Below are positions 36,021-48,598 of a stretch of 64,000 nt of DNA, one piece after another (within the stretch, counting starts at the first letter, position 1; the number at the start of each line of letters is the position of its first letter). The position numbers were made by a program, and so were the translations under genes. The DNA lies in the NCBI GenBank assembly GCA_941918925.1, contig OW799234.1, positions 110,047,884-110,111,883 on the forward strand, given 5' to 3'. Under the pieces are notes generated by a model. That model searched no databases, was not told the origin of the DNA, and saw only the letters and a program-made list of their open reading frames with translations. The DNA is from Phyto melanocephala (Eukaryota; Arthropoda; Insecta; Diptera; Rhinophoridae).

Positions 36021-36449
36021 TAAAATTTCTATAAATTAAGAAATTAGTTGGACAATGAAACAATAAAATAGTTGTGATAGCTTCAGAAGGGATAAAGAGA
36101 AGTCATACATATATAATATAATATAGGGAAAATTTACGAAAGTATATATTCCAGTATAAAGCTATAGAACAGTTATAATTTTATATGAGACGGTTTAGTT
36201 TTTTTGTACTTACTTTTTTTTGCTCAAGGTCTTGTCTACCGGAGAAGCCGGATCATTCAAGCATGTTTTATTTATATTTAGCGTTGCCATCACAGTCATC
36301 CACCCAAAAGGCACTTGACAAAAATTAATAAGGAAGCAAATGAACCCAGTGCAAACATTGTTGCAGAAATGCAAGCGCTATAGCCACAAAACTAATGGAA
36401 AATTTAAGTAATTTTAGTTTCCATACTTATAAATTCCATTTTAAGAATA
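36021..36449. other. DNA without recognisable feature
   Basis: A GC-balanced stretch near 36,230-36,400 resembles host single-copy DNA but has no coding signal. Confidence 0.4.
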
Positions 36450-38312
36450 TAACAAGTAAGAGCACTATATTTGGCTATGCCGAATCTTTTATACCCACCA
36501 CCAATTTTGTGTACATTTAAAGCACAATATTTATGGAATATGGAATATGAAATATGGAATAATCTCTTTATGATAAAATATGTATCACTTTCTTTGTAGA
36601 GGGTGGTTTAATTTTAAGGGCCCATGTTGAAGGTGAACTACACCTAGTCTTTAAATTTGTTTTCTGCATTTCACTTAACATTTCTCAATCTCAAACTTAC
36701 TCAATTTGATCCGTGGGAAGATTCGCAAATGAGCTACGCTTTAAAATTATTCAGGTTTTTTATAAAAATGGGCTTTCAAATCAAAATGCATTTTATGCAC
36801 TTCGTAATTCTTTTGATCAACATAATCGTTCAAGTTCGTCCACAATCGGGAGAATTGTAAAAAATATTTAAATTTCTGCAAAACAGGTCTGTATAAAATG
36901 TTAGAAAATCTGTGAATGCCTTCTTAGTTCGTTGAATGGGAACCATTGCTGTTTTTTGAGATAGTGTGGCAAAAGAGCAGTAAACCTCGACTCATCATCG
37001 TGCCCAACAATTGAGCATCAACATTGTCATTGAAAATTTGGACCATCAGATAGAGGGGTGGCGCCAAGGATTGGGGGGGGGGGGCCATCTGGCAGATATT
37101 TTGTTAAATACATAATTGAACCGTACAAATATTATTATTACAAAAAGAAATAATAAAATTTTCCTAAATAATTTGTTTTTTATTTAAATTCAACATCGGC
37201 CCTTAAAATTTAACCACCCTTTATAACTTCGATATGCTACTAAAATGCTTTTGTAAAAGAAGTCTTTCAATGAAAGTGAGCGTTAAAATAGGTATGTCAA
37301 TAAAGTTTCTGCTAATAAATACAACTTAGATATTTCAATATAGTCCTTTAATATTCCAAAATCTTTATTAATAGAGAGATTATATGAATTTTAGGTAAAA
37401 CGTTATATAGGAGGTGGGCGTAAAAGTGGGAGTGGCACCTTTATTTTTTGGCACAGTAATGACATTGCCTAGTGGGATATACGCAGCAAATTTTATCATC
37501 ATACCTCTAATTTTGGCGGTTTTATTAGCTTTTAAATTTCATTAACGGTAGATAACATGAAAAGTGGGCGTTATAGTAGGCGTGTCAAAGTTACTTTTGC
37601 GAATGAGTACAACTCAGATGTTTCAATATAGTCCCTTATTATTCCAAAATCTATATTAATAGAGAAATTATATGAATTTTGGGTAAAACGTTATATGGGA
37701 GGTGGGCGTAAAAGTGGACGTGGCACATTGATTTTCCGTAACAAAAAAGCCTCTCACCAAAAAGCAAAGTGTGCAAAATTTCAGAGTCGTACATTCAATG
37801 TTGTTGCGTTTATGAGGTTTTTGTTTTTAAATATACCGAAAAATACACTGTGCGGGATACATTTTCGTACATTTTGATTGATAACTCCTCTCCTAATGCA
37901 TAGATTTAGATAATTTTTGGGGAAAGATATTGTTTTTACTCAGAAAATATATATTCGAAGTTTCATGAGTCTACGTTAATGCGTTTGGACACAATTCCAT
38001 TTTATTCGATGTTCAAAGGACAGGGTTTTTTCGACCTACTCTTGCTATAACTCTCTTCCTAATATTCCGATTTAGCCCATTTTCAATACCAAACAAACCT
38101 TGTCTATAAGAAATTTGAGCCCCCTAGCTTTCTCGGTGCGACCTCTATCGTGCTTTCAACAGACGGACAGACGGACATAGCTAGATCGTCATCAAATCAA
38201 ACCCTGATTCAGAATATATATACTTTATGGGGTCTAAAATGGATATTTCGATGTGTTACAAACGGAATGACAAAATAAATAAACCCCGACCATTTTTTTG
38301 GTGGCGGGTATA
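36450..38312 (-). mobile_element. DINE-like type B (copy B3)
   Basis: On the minus strand it starts TTATACCCGCCACC (38,312), shows the CCCCATAAAGTATATATA block and GTCCGTCTGTCCG, and ends at 36,450 with GGTGGTGGGTATAAAAG, a hairpin with one changed pair in each arm, and TATAGTGCTCTTACTTGTT. It has about one and a half of the 289-bp core units, against three or four in B1 and B2. It carries the same mariner insertion at the same position. Confidence 0.85.
36600..37220 (+). mobile_element. mariner-like element inside B3, both ends kept
   Basis: GGGTGGTTTAATTTTAAGGG at 36,601 pairs with CCTTAAAATTTAACCACCC ending at 37,219, with TA outside each end. The forward third frame keeps the N-terminal transposase pieces seen in B1. 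A tract of 12 G lies at 37,073-37,084 where B1 has 16, showing slippage at one ancestral site. Confidence 0.8.
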
Positions 38313-41300
38313 ACAAAATTACATGTATAAACGGAAAAGTTATTAAACTGTTAAACGCAATAGTGTCTTTTGGCGTACCATGTACTTGTTATGTTGATGC
38401 TAAATTTGCCTTGAAAATAAACCATTTTATGTGAAGTTAATAAATTCATGGCGATGTTTTTGTTTTTTGTGTGTGAAATTTGGATTTGATTAAGGCCAAA
38501 TTGACAAAACAAAACTAATTTCCCTGACATTGTACAGGTTCCCAAAAATAAAAAAGAAAATTTCAAAATTTATAAGCAATAACTGACACTGCCTATAGGC
38601 CAGTTTTTTCAATGTGATTTTCATTATAACTACCAGCACTCTCATCGTAATTCTGTCATTTTCATGTAAATAAATTAGAGTTGTTTTTCATATAATTGTC
38701 GAACTACCAGCAAGACAGGTCAAAAAGAATTATTCTCCATAGCGAAAAAAAACGGTTTCACAAAATATTCTAAAAAAAACCTTGTGATAATGAAAAGTTC
38801 ACCGAGGCATATCGAAAATTACATATTCACGTTTTTGTCATGTCGTTCATTGTTGTTTTGATATGAGTCATCAAGTTTACATGGTGAGAAATTTTATACT
38901 TAAAATCATTGACAATGGTAGGATAGGATTGCTTTATATAAATTTATTGCTTTATATAAGTTTAGACAATTGTTAATTACGGGAGAGGATCGAGTATGAA
39001 TATAATTTTAATTATTAGCTAATAAATTAAAGCCAGTTTATATTCTTTGGTTAAGTACACTATAGTATGTTGAACGTCAAATTTGCCTATTCTGTGCTTA
39101 ATTTTTGTTGTGGCCACGTTAGCCTCATTCGAGTAAATTTAAAATTTGTGGATTTACGCTATACTAACTTTCCTGAGGATTTTAATAAAAACGTAAACAA
39201 GCTATATCTGCTACATCTATTTGAAGAGTGTCATGACTTTTTCCAGCTTCAAATTTTAGTATCTAATTCCTCACTTTAACGCCTGGAGAATACTTAGTAT
39301 CATATTGGAGATCCTTTCCAGCCAAAATATACATAGACTATTTTTGTCACCTTCTATGTTTCAAAGCTGCATAAAAAAACAGACATTTATGTTTGCTACA
39401 TCGCAAATAGCTTAACTTACAGTTAAGATTGGTGGGTCAAATGTACCAAATTTGGTACGATCGAAATTAGTTTTTTGGTACTATTTTCTTATTTAGTTTT
39501 AGTCTGGGTCAAGTGAATTTTTCATTTCTTATTAAAATTAAATTAAAATTATAATGAGGGAATAGAGTCAGGATTAGGCTAGAGTCACGAAAAAATTTTA
39601 ATAGTTTCTTAATAGTTTTTGGTTATTAACTGTATTCTGAACTAAATTTTTAAAAATATCGACTTTAATTTATTTTAAAGAAATATTAAAATCAAACTCT
39701 AACACAATCATATACATATACAATGAATTAAATTGATGTGGTAAAAATATAACAAATACAAACACTGACAATTTGAAAGCTTTACTTGATATTATATTAA
39801 ATCACTGTTCGTTTTTCTCTTTAAAACATAAGAAAGGCTGGACCGATTTGGCGAATTTTGATCTTGAAATATTTTTGTGAGTTCAGGAAAGGTTTAAACT
39901 TAAATAATAAGTAGAGGAAAATGTTAAAAACGACAATTTAATTTTGCAGCACAAAATGTTACAACACAGCAAAAAAAATTTGCACTAGTTTAATGTGAAT
40001 AACAATTTTTATGACTTGAAATTCATAAGTGCAAATGGAAATGGCATGAAGAGTGCCTTTTTCAAATTCACACGAAAAGTCTTATATATTGCATGTAAAA
40101 ATACGTTATTAACCCATTAAACACCCGCACATCATGCTGGTAAACTATTAATTAAAAATAAAATTCGGACAAGTTAATTATGAATAACAAAAAACTTAGT
40201 GCCGAAATTGTTTTTATTAATTTTTTATGGATGGGATTAACATAGTCTGTATCAATTATTAAACAAAATTACTCCATTAACCAAAATATTTTTTCTTTCG
40301 AATTTATTGGCGTTAGATGTTTACGCATTAAAAGACTTAAAAAAATATGCGAATATTGTAAAACAAGACTCCAGTAAGTTGGTGCAAAAATAGGTACGGT
40401 AACAAAACAAGCACATATACGTTCTTAAAGCTGGTGCCATCACGTGGCTGCATCAAAAGCTTTTATAACAACTATTTGCTATGATTGAAATGGGTAGAAT
40501 ACGCTGATGAGAAAACGCATGGTCATTTTTAACTTAAGTTTTTTTTTGGAGCATTCAAAAAATAGACTATTTTTTTATCATTATTGATGACTGAACAAGT
40601 TAGGTAGTCTATCAAAAATGTTCTATCTGTCAAAGTTTTTCTCGTCATGACCATTGTAAAAGCTTTCAGATTGCTTTGTTTCTACTTTCGAATCTATTCC
40701 TAATAGTAGTCCGTCAATACATTGATCTGTTTCAGAATATGTACTCCATGTATATTTTTTTTTGTATATTTTTTTGTTAAAAACTGGGGAATTTTATTCA
40801 ATTCAACTGGATAGTTATTTCTTCCAGTATACCAGCAGCAATCCAAACGAAACATCAACTTTTGTGTATTTTAATGTTCGCTCCACTTGTTGTTCTTTAT
40901 TTTTCTTTTTTTTTTTTATTATAAATATTTAGTTTAAGTGATGTTTTTTATTATATTTTTGTGATAATTATTTTTCACCCGCTTGAAAAAAAAATTGGTT
41001 GTTTTTGTATAAATTATGTTGGTTTTTTTCCTTTTGGTACTATGGCTGGTGGCATGTAAATGCATTTGTGTGTCTATAAGCGAAGTCGCATTAATACGGT
41101 TGCGCTTTGATGCCTCTCAACTGAAAACAAAACTGAATTGTTCAGAATACAAATGACAACACCACTAATAGCAACAACAACAACCAGTACAACATAATAA
41201 TGACATTGATGATAATGCATTTTATTTTTATTTTCAAATCTGACAAAATATAATAAAATTAAAAAAAAAAAAAAACTTACAATAATTATTATTGTTTTTT

Positions 41301-42857
41301 GTTTATCTTTCTATTTACGAGTATTATTATAGTTTTTTGTCCTACAAATTATTATTACGTATAACAACAAGAGCAACACACCAGTAACGCCAGCAACAGT
41401 ACTGATGTCATTTTGCGTAAAAATTTGCATTTTAATCAGATGTGCAACAGCAACAGCAACAAAACAATGCATAATAAGGATGTTGAAAAAAATGTGAAAT
41501 TCAAACAATGAAATGAATGGATTTTGTAAACTTAAAATTGTGTAAATAATTTTTTTCTTGATTTTCTTTGTTGGCACTGCTCTAAAAATTCCAAAGGTAG
41601 AGCTAAAAACATGTTGAAACAAAATTAAAAAAAAAAATAAGAAAAATTCTTTAAAGTAAAGAAGAATTTTTTACAGTTATGATGTATTCTCGTCAGGGAC
41701 TCTTAAGGCATTCGAATGTTTTAGATACTTAAAACTCTTATTAAAATTTCTATACCAAAGCAAACTCGAATAATCATTCCACTGGTATCTCCTATTGCAA
41801 AAATATTGAGTTAGTATTTTTGAATAACCACCAAAACATTTTTTATAATTTATTCCTTATTTTTTACCTGATTTTTATTTACCGTATTGCATACTTATAT
41901 ATATCAGCAGCAGAAAAGATAACACAAGTTTATTTCAATAGCAATTTTTCCGTTACTTAGTTGTTCCCATCTTTTCTAGTAGTGCGTAAAGGAGGGCGTA
42001 ATTAAACTGCTCCTGGTAAGGACGAAATTATAAATTGCCAAAAAAAAAAAAAACTCTACAAAGTAGTGCATTGAATATAAAAATCATGGTCTTGGATGCA
42101 TGTATACATAAGACTTAAGAACCGCTTTTAGGTAAAGATTTTTTTTTTTTTGGAATTTGACTATTTAAAAAATTCAATTAAATCATACTTACAGTATGCC
42201 GTATTTTAGTAGTTCAGTAATGTTTGACAGAATAAATAAGGCTATCTGTCAGAATAGAATAGTTGTTCGGCGTTTTACTAAAAGATATTTGGCATTTTAT
42301 TTGTTATGAAAGCTTTGGCAAAAAGCTCGATAATCGGCTAATATATGTAGTAAAATTTGCCAAAAAGTGAAAGAACCTAGTTTAGTGCTTCGTGGCAAAA
42401 AGATAAAACGCAATAAAGGGCACACTAATTCTCGATAAAAAATACCAAAACTAGGTACTCTCACTTTATCGGGAATAAAACTCAAATTTATCCATTGATT
42501 GTCATGCAATAAATTTTTTATTTATATCTAGTACGTACAGCTTTAAGGAAAAGTACTTAAACTGCTAATTATTTGCTCTTTTCTAATTTTTATGAAATTT
42601 TTAAGCTCAACAATTTTATTACTTTAAAAAATTTTTTGTTTTGTTTTTTACTTTATTAGGAATTTAACTAGAATTAATCTATGGACGTTCATGCAGCAAG
42701 ACTAATTTTATTTCTTATATATGCAGCTTTAAGATTAAGTACAAAAATTTGAAATTATTTGTTGCTCTCAATTGTTTATAAATTTTTTGAGTTCAAACAA
42801 CTCCAAAATCGATGGCTTAATCAGAAAACAATATTGGAAAGAATTAATGCTATGCGT
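38313..42857. other. 4.5 kb of single-copy-like AT-rich DNA
   Basis: This is the longest stretch without a recognised element. It holds CAA/CAG-type low-complexity runs near 41,170 and 41,340-41,460, and several short frames (39,067-39,279, 41,311-41,622, 42,297-42,509) with no known motif. No exon, promoter cluster or RNA gene could be supported. TTAACCCATTAAACACCCG at about 40,112 is a weak candidate for a piggyBac-type end only. Confidence 0.45.
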
Positions 42858-43055
42858 ATAATTGGGGCGAACGACGAATTTTTCGTCGCGAATATTCGTC
42901 ATCAAAAGTAAAACATATTTATGTATATGAGAATGCATGCAATTGTGGCGTCAGTCAAAGTTCGCTATACGCGGCGAACTCTGCAATAGACTTATTTCTA
43001 CTTCTTACACCGACGAACCAGTTGGTATAAGGTGACCATTTTTTATTATATTTGG

Positions 43056-43797
43056 TTTTTATACCCTTCACCTGTGGTGCACAAGGGTATATATAGCTTT
43101 GTCATTCCGTTTGTAATTTCTACAATTTTCATTTCCGACCCAATAAAGTATATATTTTCTGAAAGCTTATGAATAGAGGAGTCGATTAAGCCCTGACCGT
43201 CTGTCCGTCTGTCCGTGTGTTGGTTGAAATCAACTTTTAGAAGCAACTATATGTTCCTCAGATCTGTATATGGTATCAATCTCTTGGAAATATCCAGGAA
43301 TGAATCGCTATTGAAATTCAGCACAATCGCCCCATAACTTTCTGAGATATGAGCAAAAAACCACGACCACCTCGTTTTTTTCACAATTACAACAACAACA
43401 TACATATATAGATACATGTAAAAAACATACCAAACAAAAAAAATTACAAAAAAAAAAATATTAAAAATAAGAAAAAAATAATAAAATAAACTAAAAAAAA
43501 AATTTAAAAAAAATTTAAAAAAAAATTTAAAAAAATTTTTTAAAAATTTTTCTAAAAAAATTTTTTAAAAAAATTTAAAAAAAATATAAAAAAAAATAAT
43601 AAAATATAAATAATATATTAAATAAAATAAAATTTTTTTGGCTCAGCTGGGATTCGATGCCACATTTATTCTAACGTGTACGTATGCACGTATTTTATAT
43701 GGGATGAATGGTGATACAAACAATTGTTATTGCATGACTACACGTTGTGAAGGGTATATAAGATTCGGCACGGCCGAATATAGCACTGTTACTTGTT
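43056..43797 (+). mobile_element. DINE-like type A with inverted interior (copy A4)
   Basis: Both termini are in plus orientation: TTTATACCCTTCACCTGTGG at the left, and GGGTATATAAG, hairpin TTCGGC-ACG-GCCGAA and TTACTTGTT at the right. The block between CAACAACATACATA (43,390) and ACGTATTTTATATG (43,688) is reversed relative to A1, A3 and the 51.6-kb copy. ACATGTAAAAAACATACCA now comes first, A-rich replaces T-rich, and the tRNA-like segment reads GGCTCAGCTGGGATTCGATG at 43,641. Confidence 0.87.
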
Positions 43798-43851
43798 CTT
43801 CTGAACTTTTTAAGAAAATAAAGTTAGTTTTGACTTTGATAATTGTTTTAT

Positions 43852-44882
43852 TTTTATACCCTTCACCTGTGGTGCACAAGGGTATATATAGCTTTGTCAT
43901 TCTGTTTGTAATTTCTACACTTTTAATTCCCGACCCCATAAAGTATATAAGTATTTTCTGAAAGCTTATGAATAGAGGAGTCGATTAAGCCCTGACCGTC
44001 TATCCGTGTGTTAGTTGAAATCAACTTTTAGAAGCAACCAAATGTTCCTCAGACCTGTGTATGGTATCAATCTTTTGGAAATACCCGAGAATGAATCGCT
44101 ATTGAAATTCAGCAAAATCGCTTCATAACTTTCTGAGATATGAGCAAATAAACGCGATTGCCTCTGTTTTTTTCCTATATTTTTACCACCAAAATTAAAA
44201 TTTTTCAGCCATAGAATAATTTATAGGTAACTTTGTTACTATTTTTTGATATAATATTCCTAGAGAGATATTCGTGAAAAATTTTAGATAAATTGGGCTT
44301 TAGTCGATAAAGTTATAGGCAAAAATTTTTTTTGAAAAATATATATTCCAAAAATTTACAAACGAAAATCAATTTTTTTTAGCTTCTAGAGAACCGAAAG
44401 CGTCAATATTGATAACATATAAAAGGACTGGACTAGCGCAATATAAGCACTATAAAAAAAATTAAAACTTATGTTGACCGCCACTACAAAATGCAAACAT
44501 TAAATTTATAAATGGGTCAAATCTGGTATTTTTAAATGTAACTTCTTGAACCCCCTCAATATTGGTATCAAATGAAAGGGCTTGACCAGTAGAATATAGT
44601 AAATTATTGAAAAATTTAAAATGCAAGATGGCGTCTAAAACAAAATGGCGGATCAAATTTTTTTAACCCCATCAATATGCGTATCAAATTAAAGGACTTT
44701 TCTAGTAGAATACAGTAAACTACGTAAAAATTCAATATCAAGGATGGCGTTGGAAATAATAATGAAAAATGGCATATAACATGAAATATAGGTTGTGCTA
44801 CGATGCTGGATTATACCTGTATACATGATGGTGAAGGGTATTATCAGATTCGGCACGGCCGAATATAGCACTTTTACTTGTT
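43852..44882 (+). mobile_element. chimeric DINE-like element, A start and E interior
   Basis: The first 290 bp follow type A (TTTATACCCTTCACCTGTGG, AAGCAACCAAATGTTCCTCA, CTTTCTGAGATATGAGC). At about 44,150 the sequence switches to type E (GCGATTGCCTCTGTTTTTTT, then AAGATGGCGTCTAAAACAAA with CGGATC units). It ends GAAGGGTATTATCAG, hairpin TTCGGC-ACG-GCCGAA, TATAGCACTTTTACTTG. The join lies at the shared AGATATGAGCAAA / AGATATAAGCAAA motif, a natural place for template switching. Confidence 0.82.
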
Positions 44883-45292
44883 TATTTTAAAACATTTAAA
44901 ATATATATAAAAAATTTAACTACAAAAATTTGTTTTTATTTGTCTTTCAGCAAATGTTTAAGTTTATTAAGTGATATTTTTTTCATATGATCACACTATT
45001 AGCTGTTATACAAAAACAAAATTTTTATTATTTTCTACTGCACGTACCCACGACATTCTTTGCAAACGTTTACTTAAACGTAAAAAAATGTTTTCTATTA
45101 CAGAAATTATATATATTATTTTGTTGAGTTTCACAAGAATTTTAATTCTTTGATTATTTTTGTTCTTTCTTTGCACAAACAGTAAACCAATTTATCAACT
45201 ATAAAAGATGTTACTGTTTCGTCGTTATTGTGCTTCACACGACGAATTTACACAGCGAATTTTTACCGACGAATTCGTCTCGTCCCAATTGT

Positions 45293-46357
45293 GCGCCGTG
45301 CATAAAGCTGGCGTAATTTAATGTTTTTTTAAGGATTGCTTAACAAAATCGAGTACGTCGTTCCAAAATTACGGCAATATGCAGAATTTGAAATTATGAT
45401 AGTTTTTGCAGTCAAGTGACTATAACGAATCAACTAAAGTGATTATTTATGGAAAAACAAAAACTTCCAATTTGTAGCATAATTAATGGCATACCCCTTC
45501 TTTACAATCAAATGAATATCCAATGATATTGCCTTACAAAAAATTGAGCCTTTATATAATAAAATGGAACTTCTTTTTGGAAGACCTTAAAATTAGCTTG
45601 TGCCTTTAAAAATATAAACAAACATCTTTATCTGTACATGGTTCAAACAATTTTAAATGATTTTTTTTCGTACCCTCATATAAGTCTAAAATACACATAT
45701 GAAAATATTTTTGTAATTTTAGGTGTTTGCACATTAAAAAAATAGGGAAGATTTATTCTTGATGTAAATAAAGGTGTTGCATTTTATTTAAAAAAAAATG
45801 TTAGTCAGAACTTTTTTTTATTGTGTAAATTTTGTCTCTTTCCATTGTAAATTCAGTTTAACAAATGCTAACATGATTTTAATATAGTCGTAGATCTATT
45901 AGATTTTTATTGTGTTACTGTACAGTTAACAGTATTGTTATATATTAAGTTAATTTCTTACGTTTTTTATGTAAAAATCTAATTTCTCTAGATTGCTTTC
46001 TCACGATTTATTTATGTGACAGATTGTGTTAGCTGATTTGTAAAATCATGATACAAATCTACTAACAAAACCGTAAAAAGTTTTCACTTTTATGCTAATC
46101 GAATACGTAAAGCTGTATGTTGTTACTTTGTTTTCGTTTTAACGCATTAAATTTTTCATTTATTCCTTATTCTACTACATCTAAGTATGTATGTATGTAT
46201 GTATGTATATAAATAATTTTTCAAGTCCATGGTAAACATTTTTTAATACTTGTCATAACAGAAGCCGATTTCGGCAATATACTTATATTTTTAATGAAAT
46301 ATTAATTTCATATATATTTTTAATTGACCAACGCTAATTAATAGTACATATACATAT
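45293..46357. other. AT-rich DNA with GTAT microsatellite, no gene seen
   Basis: A GTATGTATGTATGTATGTAT run lies near 46,187. No other feature was found. Confidence 0.45.
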
Positions 46358-46803
46358 TATTATACCCTTCACTCAATGAAAAACGGTTTATATGTATAGG
46401 TTATTCTGTTATTCTGTGTGAAATTTCTAAAATTTTCTTTTCCGACCCCATAAAGTATATCTGAAAGCTTATGAATAAAAGAGTCGATTAAGCTCTGTCA
46501 GTCTGTCCGTGTGTATGTTGAAATCAACTTTTTGAAGCCCCCCGATATCGCCTGGACCGGCGTGAGGCATTAAAATATTAGAAATATTCAGGAGCAGATC
46601 GGTATTGAAATCAAAATTATCAGTGCATAAATCACTGAGATATGAGCAAAAAACCACGACCACCTCGTTTCTTCACAACATCAGCATACAACACATACAT
46701 ACAAAAGTGGTATACTAGTTACAGTAAACAGCTGAGCCAAAAAAAAATTGGTTTGTATTTTTTATTTTATATATTATATGTTTTTATTGTTATTTTTTTT
46801 ATT

Positions 46804-47350
46804 ATATGTGACAGCGCGTAGAGAAAGGGACCTAAGGGTAAAGACAGGTTTTGTTCAGGAGATCCATTTTAAAGATTAACTGCCTGTTCAACGATGTTGA
46901 AAGAAAACCCAAGCGAAATTTCATTCGTACAAATACGTTGAAAACAAAAACAAATTTTTAGTTTTTGTTGTTGTTTTTAATATATTTGTACGAATGAAAT
47001 TTCGCTTGGGTTTTCTTTCGACATCGTTGAACAGGCAGTAAATGATTTTTCTATTTTTTTCAAATTGTTCATAAGGAAAAAAAATAAATATTTTGTAGTT
47101 TCGTAAAATCAAGTTATTTTGTTAATTAAGTAGGGGAAAGAATGAAAATAAATAAATTACATTGTTAGGTCCCTTTCTATTTGCGCTTAGAATCGTCGAC
47201 TTCGCTTTTATAAAACGCGCATGTCTCTAGAAGGGAACACTTTTGGGGCATGGGATCGTTCTCATTCGATGCTCAGATATTGTCACAAAAAAAAAGAGAA
47301 AATTGTTTTTTTTTACCCTTAGGTCCCTTTCTCTATGCACTGTCACATAT
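46804..47350. mobile_element. unclassified TIR transposon with internal palindrome
   Basis: TGTGACAGCGCGTAGAGAAA (46,807) and the following GGGACCTAAGGGTAAA are mirrored by TTTACCCTTAGGTCCC and TTTCTCTATGCACTGTCACA ending at 47,347. The arms are about 36 nt with two mismatches, and TA lies outside both. A third, partial copy of the end (TTAGGTCCCTTTCTATTTGC) sits internally at 47,166. The centre carries a 56-nt-arm hairpin. No transposase is encoded. It is inserted in an A-type DINE element and so is younger than it. Confidence 0.75.
46879..47039. repeat. large hairpin, 56-nt arms and 49-nt loop
   Basis: 46,879-46,934 and 46,984-47,039 are complementary with a single mismatch (T against C at position 19). 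They start ACTGCCTGTTCAACGATGT and end CATTCGTACAAAT. Weaker pairing (AAAACAAAAACAAA against the GTTGTTGTTTTT side) continues into the loop. Confidence 0.88.
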
Positions 47351-47578
47351 ATATTTATATTATTTAATTTTTTCTTGTTTTTTTTTATTTTTTCTTAAAC
47401 ATACATACGTAAACTCAATTTATAATTTTACAATGTGATGTTTTTATATATGTATGTTTTTTATATATTTATATTTCATATGAGATGAATTGTGATACAA
47501 ACAATTGTTATTGCATGACTACACGTTGTGAAGGGTGTGTAAGATTCGGCACGGCTGAATATAGCACTCTTACTTGTT

Positions 47579-48598
47579 TTTAGACCCTTATTAAAACCAT
47601 GAAATTATAAGTTTAACCCTTGGGTTATTAATAACTTTTTCCACTAATTTCTGGTCTTGGTCTCTCTTGAGAACAATGGGAATAACTTATGAGGTTGGTT
47701 TATTACAACATTTTTGTGTTTGGTTATAAAAAACATATTTTCTATATGTATAAAGTGTAGGAGGGAATTGCATGAGAATTGCTTCTTTGTAGCTTCATGT
47801 GTGGGAACAACAGCTGACTTACTAATTTTATATGAAACTGATGCTATAAGTTTTCATATTCTTATAAATCAAAAAAGAAGCTAAATCAATTATGTGTAGC
47901 ATATTCTAAATCATGGCCAATGACTAAAAAAAATATTCTTCTTTATCTTCAAGAGATATATCAGGATTCTTTAGCAAAACTAAATTTTCAGTGGCTTTTT
48001 CGTTAATTGCGAATTGATGAATCCGATAAAAGGGGTCTATGTAGTAAATCAGTATTCAGGTTTTCTTTACATATTTTCATTATTTCATGAAAATGTTCGC
48101 AGTCCTTATTACGTGCCTCTTGACCTTCATCTTATAATTGACCGATAGGTAAAATACATAATATATTTTTTCCATGAAACATATTTTTTTATAAGGTATC
48201 GCAGATTTTATAGCCACATCCCAAAGTCTCAAGAATAACATGGAAATGTTTTATCAGCTCAACATTTATTTTAATTATTTATGTTGGCTTTTCTAAACCA
48301 AAGTTGGTTGTGGTGTGTCTACTAATAATTCAGTTTCTTATTCAAAACCTGTCTTGCATATATATTTATTTCGTTTTTATAATTTTGCCCTATTATTATC
48401 TCCACCTACTCGCCACTTTTGTATGTCTAATCTGTAAGATGTATTTAATTGGCACTACATGCGAATACATGCATTATCATTTACAGCTTTACTATGGTTA
48501 TAGTCAACGATTTGGTTTACTTGTTTTTTTTTATTATATCGCTTATCGATGAAGATTTAATGTTATTTAGAAAAAACTTTACACCAAAATAATACTTT
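47579..48598. other. DNA left of a piggyBac-like end, possible decayed transposase
   Basis: Minus-strand reading near 47,900 gives SLAMI-NMLHIIDLASFLIY, faintly like the RWP...N..D..A..A..IY segment of piggyBac transposases. Similarity is too weak to call alone. An 82-residue plus-strand frame at 48,304-48,552 is A/T-driven and unrecognised. Confidence 0.25.

Larger units (their letters stand above)
42858..45292. mobile_element. unclassified element with CpG-rich inverted ends, hosting two DINE copies
   Basis: The left end AATTGGGGCGAACGACGAAT (42,860) is mirrored by the right end GACGAATTCGTCTCGTCCCA followed by ATT (to 45,290). Both ends continue inward with repeated CGTCG and ATTCG motifs (TTTTTCGTCGCGAATATTCG on the left; CGACGAATTTACACAGCGAA on the right). 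The ends stand out as CpG-rich against the AT-rich background. Removing the two nested elements (43,056-43,797 and 43,852-44,882) leaves only about 0.65 kb, with no transposase. The target duplication is not clear and the superfamily is unknown. Confidence 0.6.
46358..47578 (+). mobile_element. DINE-like type A interrupted by a TIR element (copy A9)
   Basis: The left part (46,358-46,803) has TATACCCTTCACTCAATG, CCCCATAAAGTATATC, GTCAGTCTGTCCGTG and a forward but shortened tRNA-like block (GTAAACAGCTGAGCC). The right part (47,351-47,578) has the T-rich tract, GAAGGGTGTGTAAG, hairpin TTCGGC-ACG-GCTGAA (one G-T pair) and TATAGCACTCTTACTTGTT. Together they make one element split by the insertion at 46,804-47,350. 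Confidence 0.85.

Noticed and set aside
40105..40140. Second piggyBac-like end (TTAACCCATTAAACACCCG)
   Set aside because: Only the first few bases fit. No palindrome or partner end is nearby, and TTAACCC is common by chance in such DNA.
41311..41622. 103-residue minus-strand frame over CAA/CAG-rich DNA
   Set aside because: The other strand is simple CAACAAC repeat typical of fly non-coding DNA, and no domain or homologous segment was recognised.
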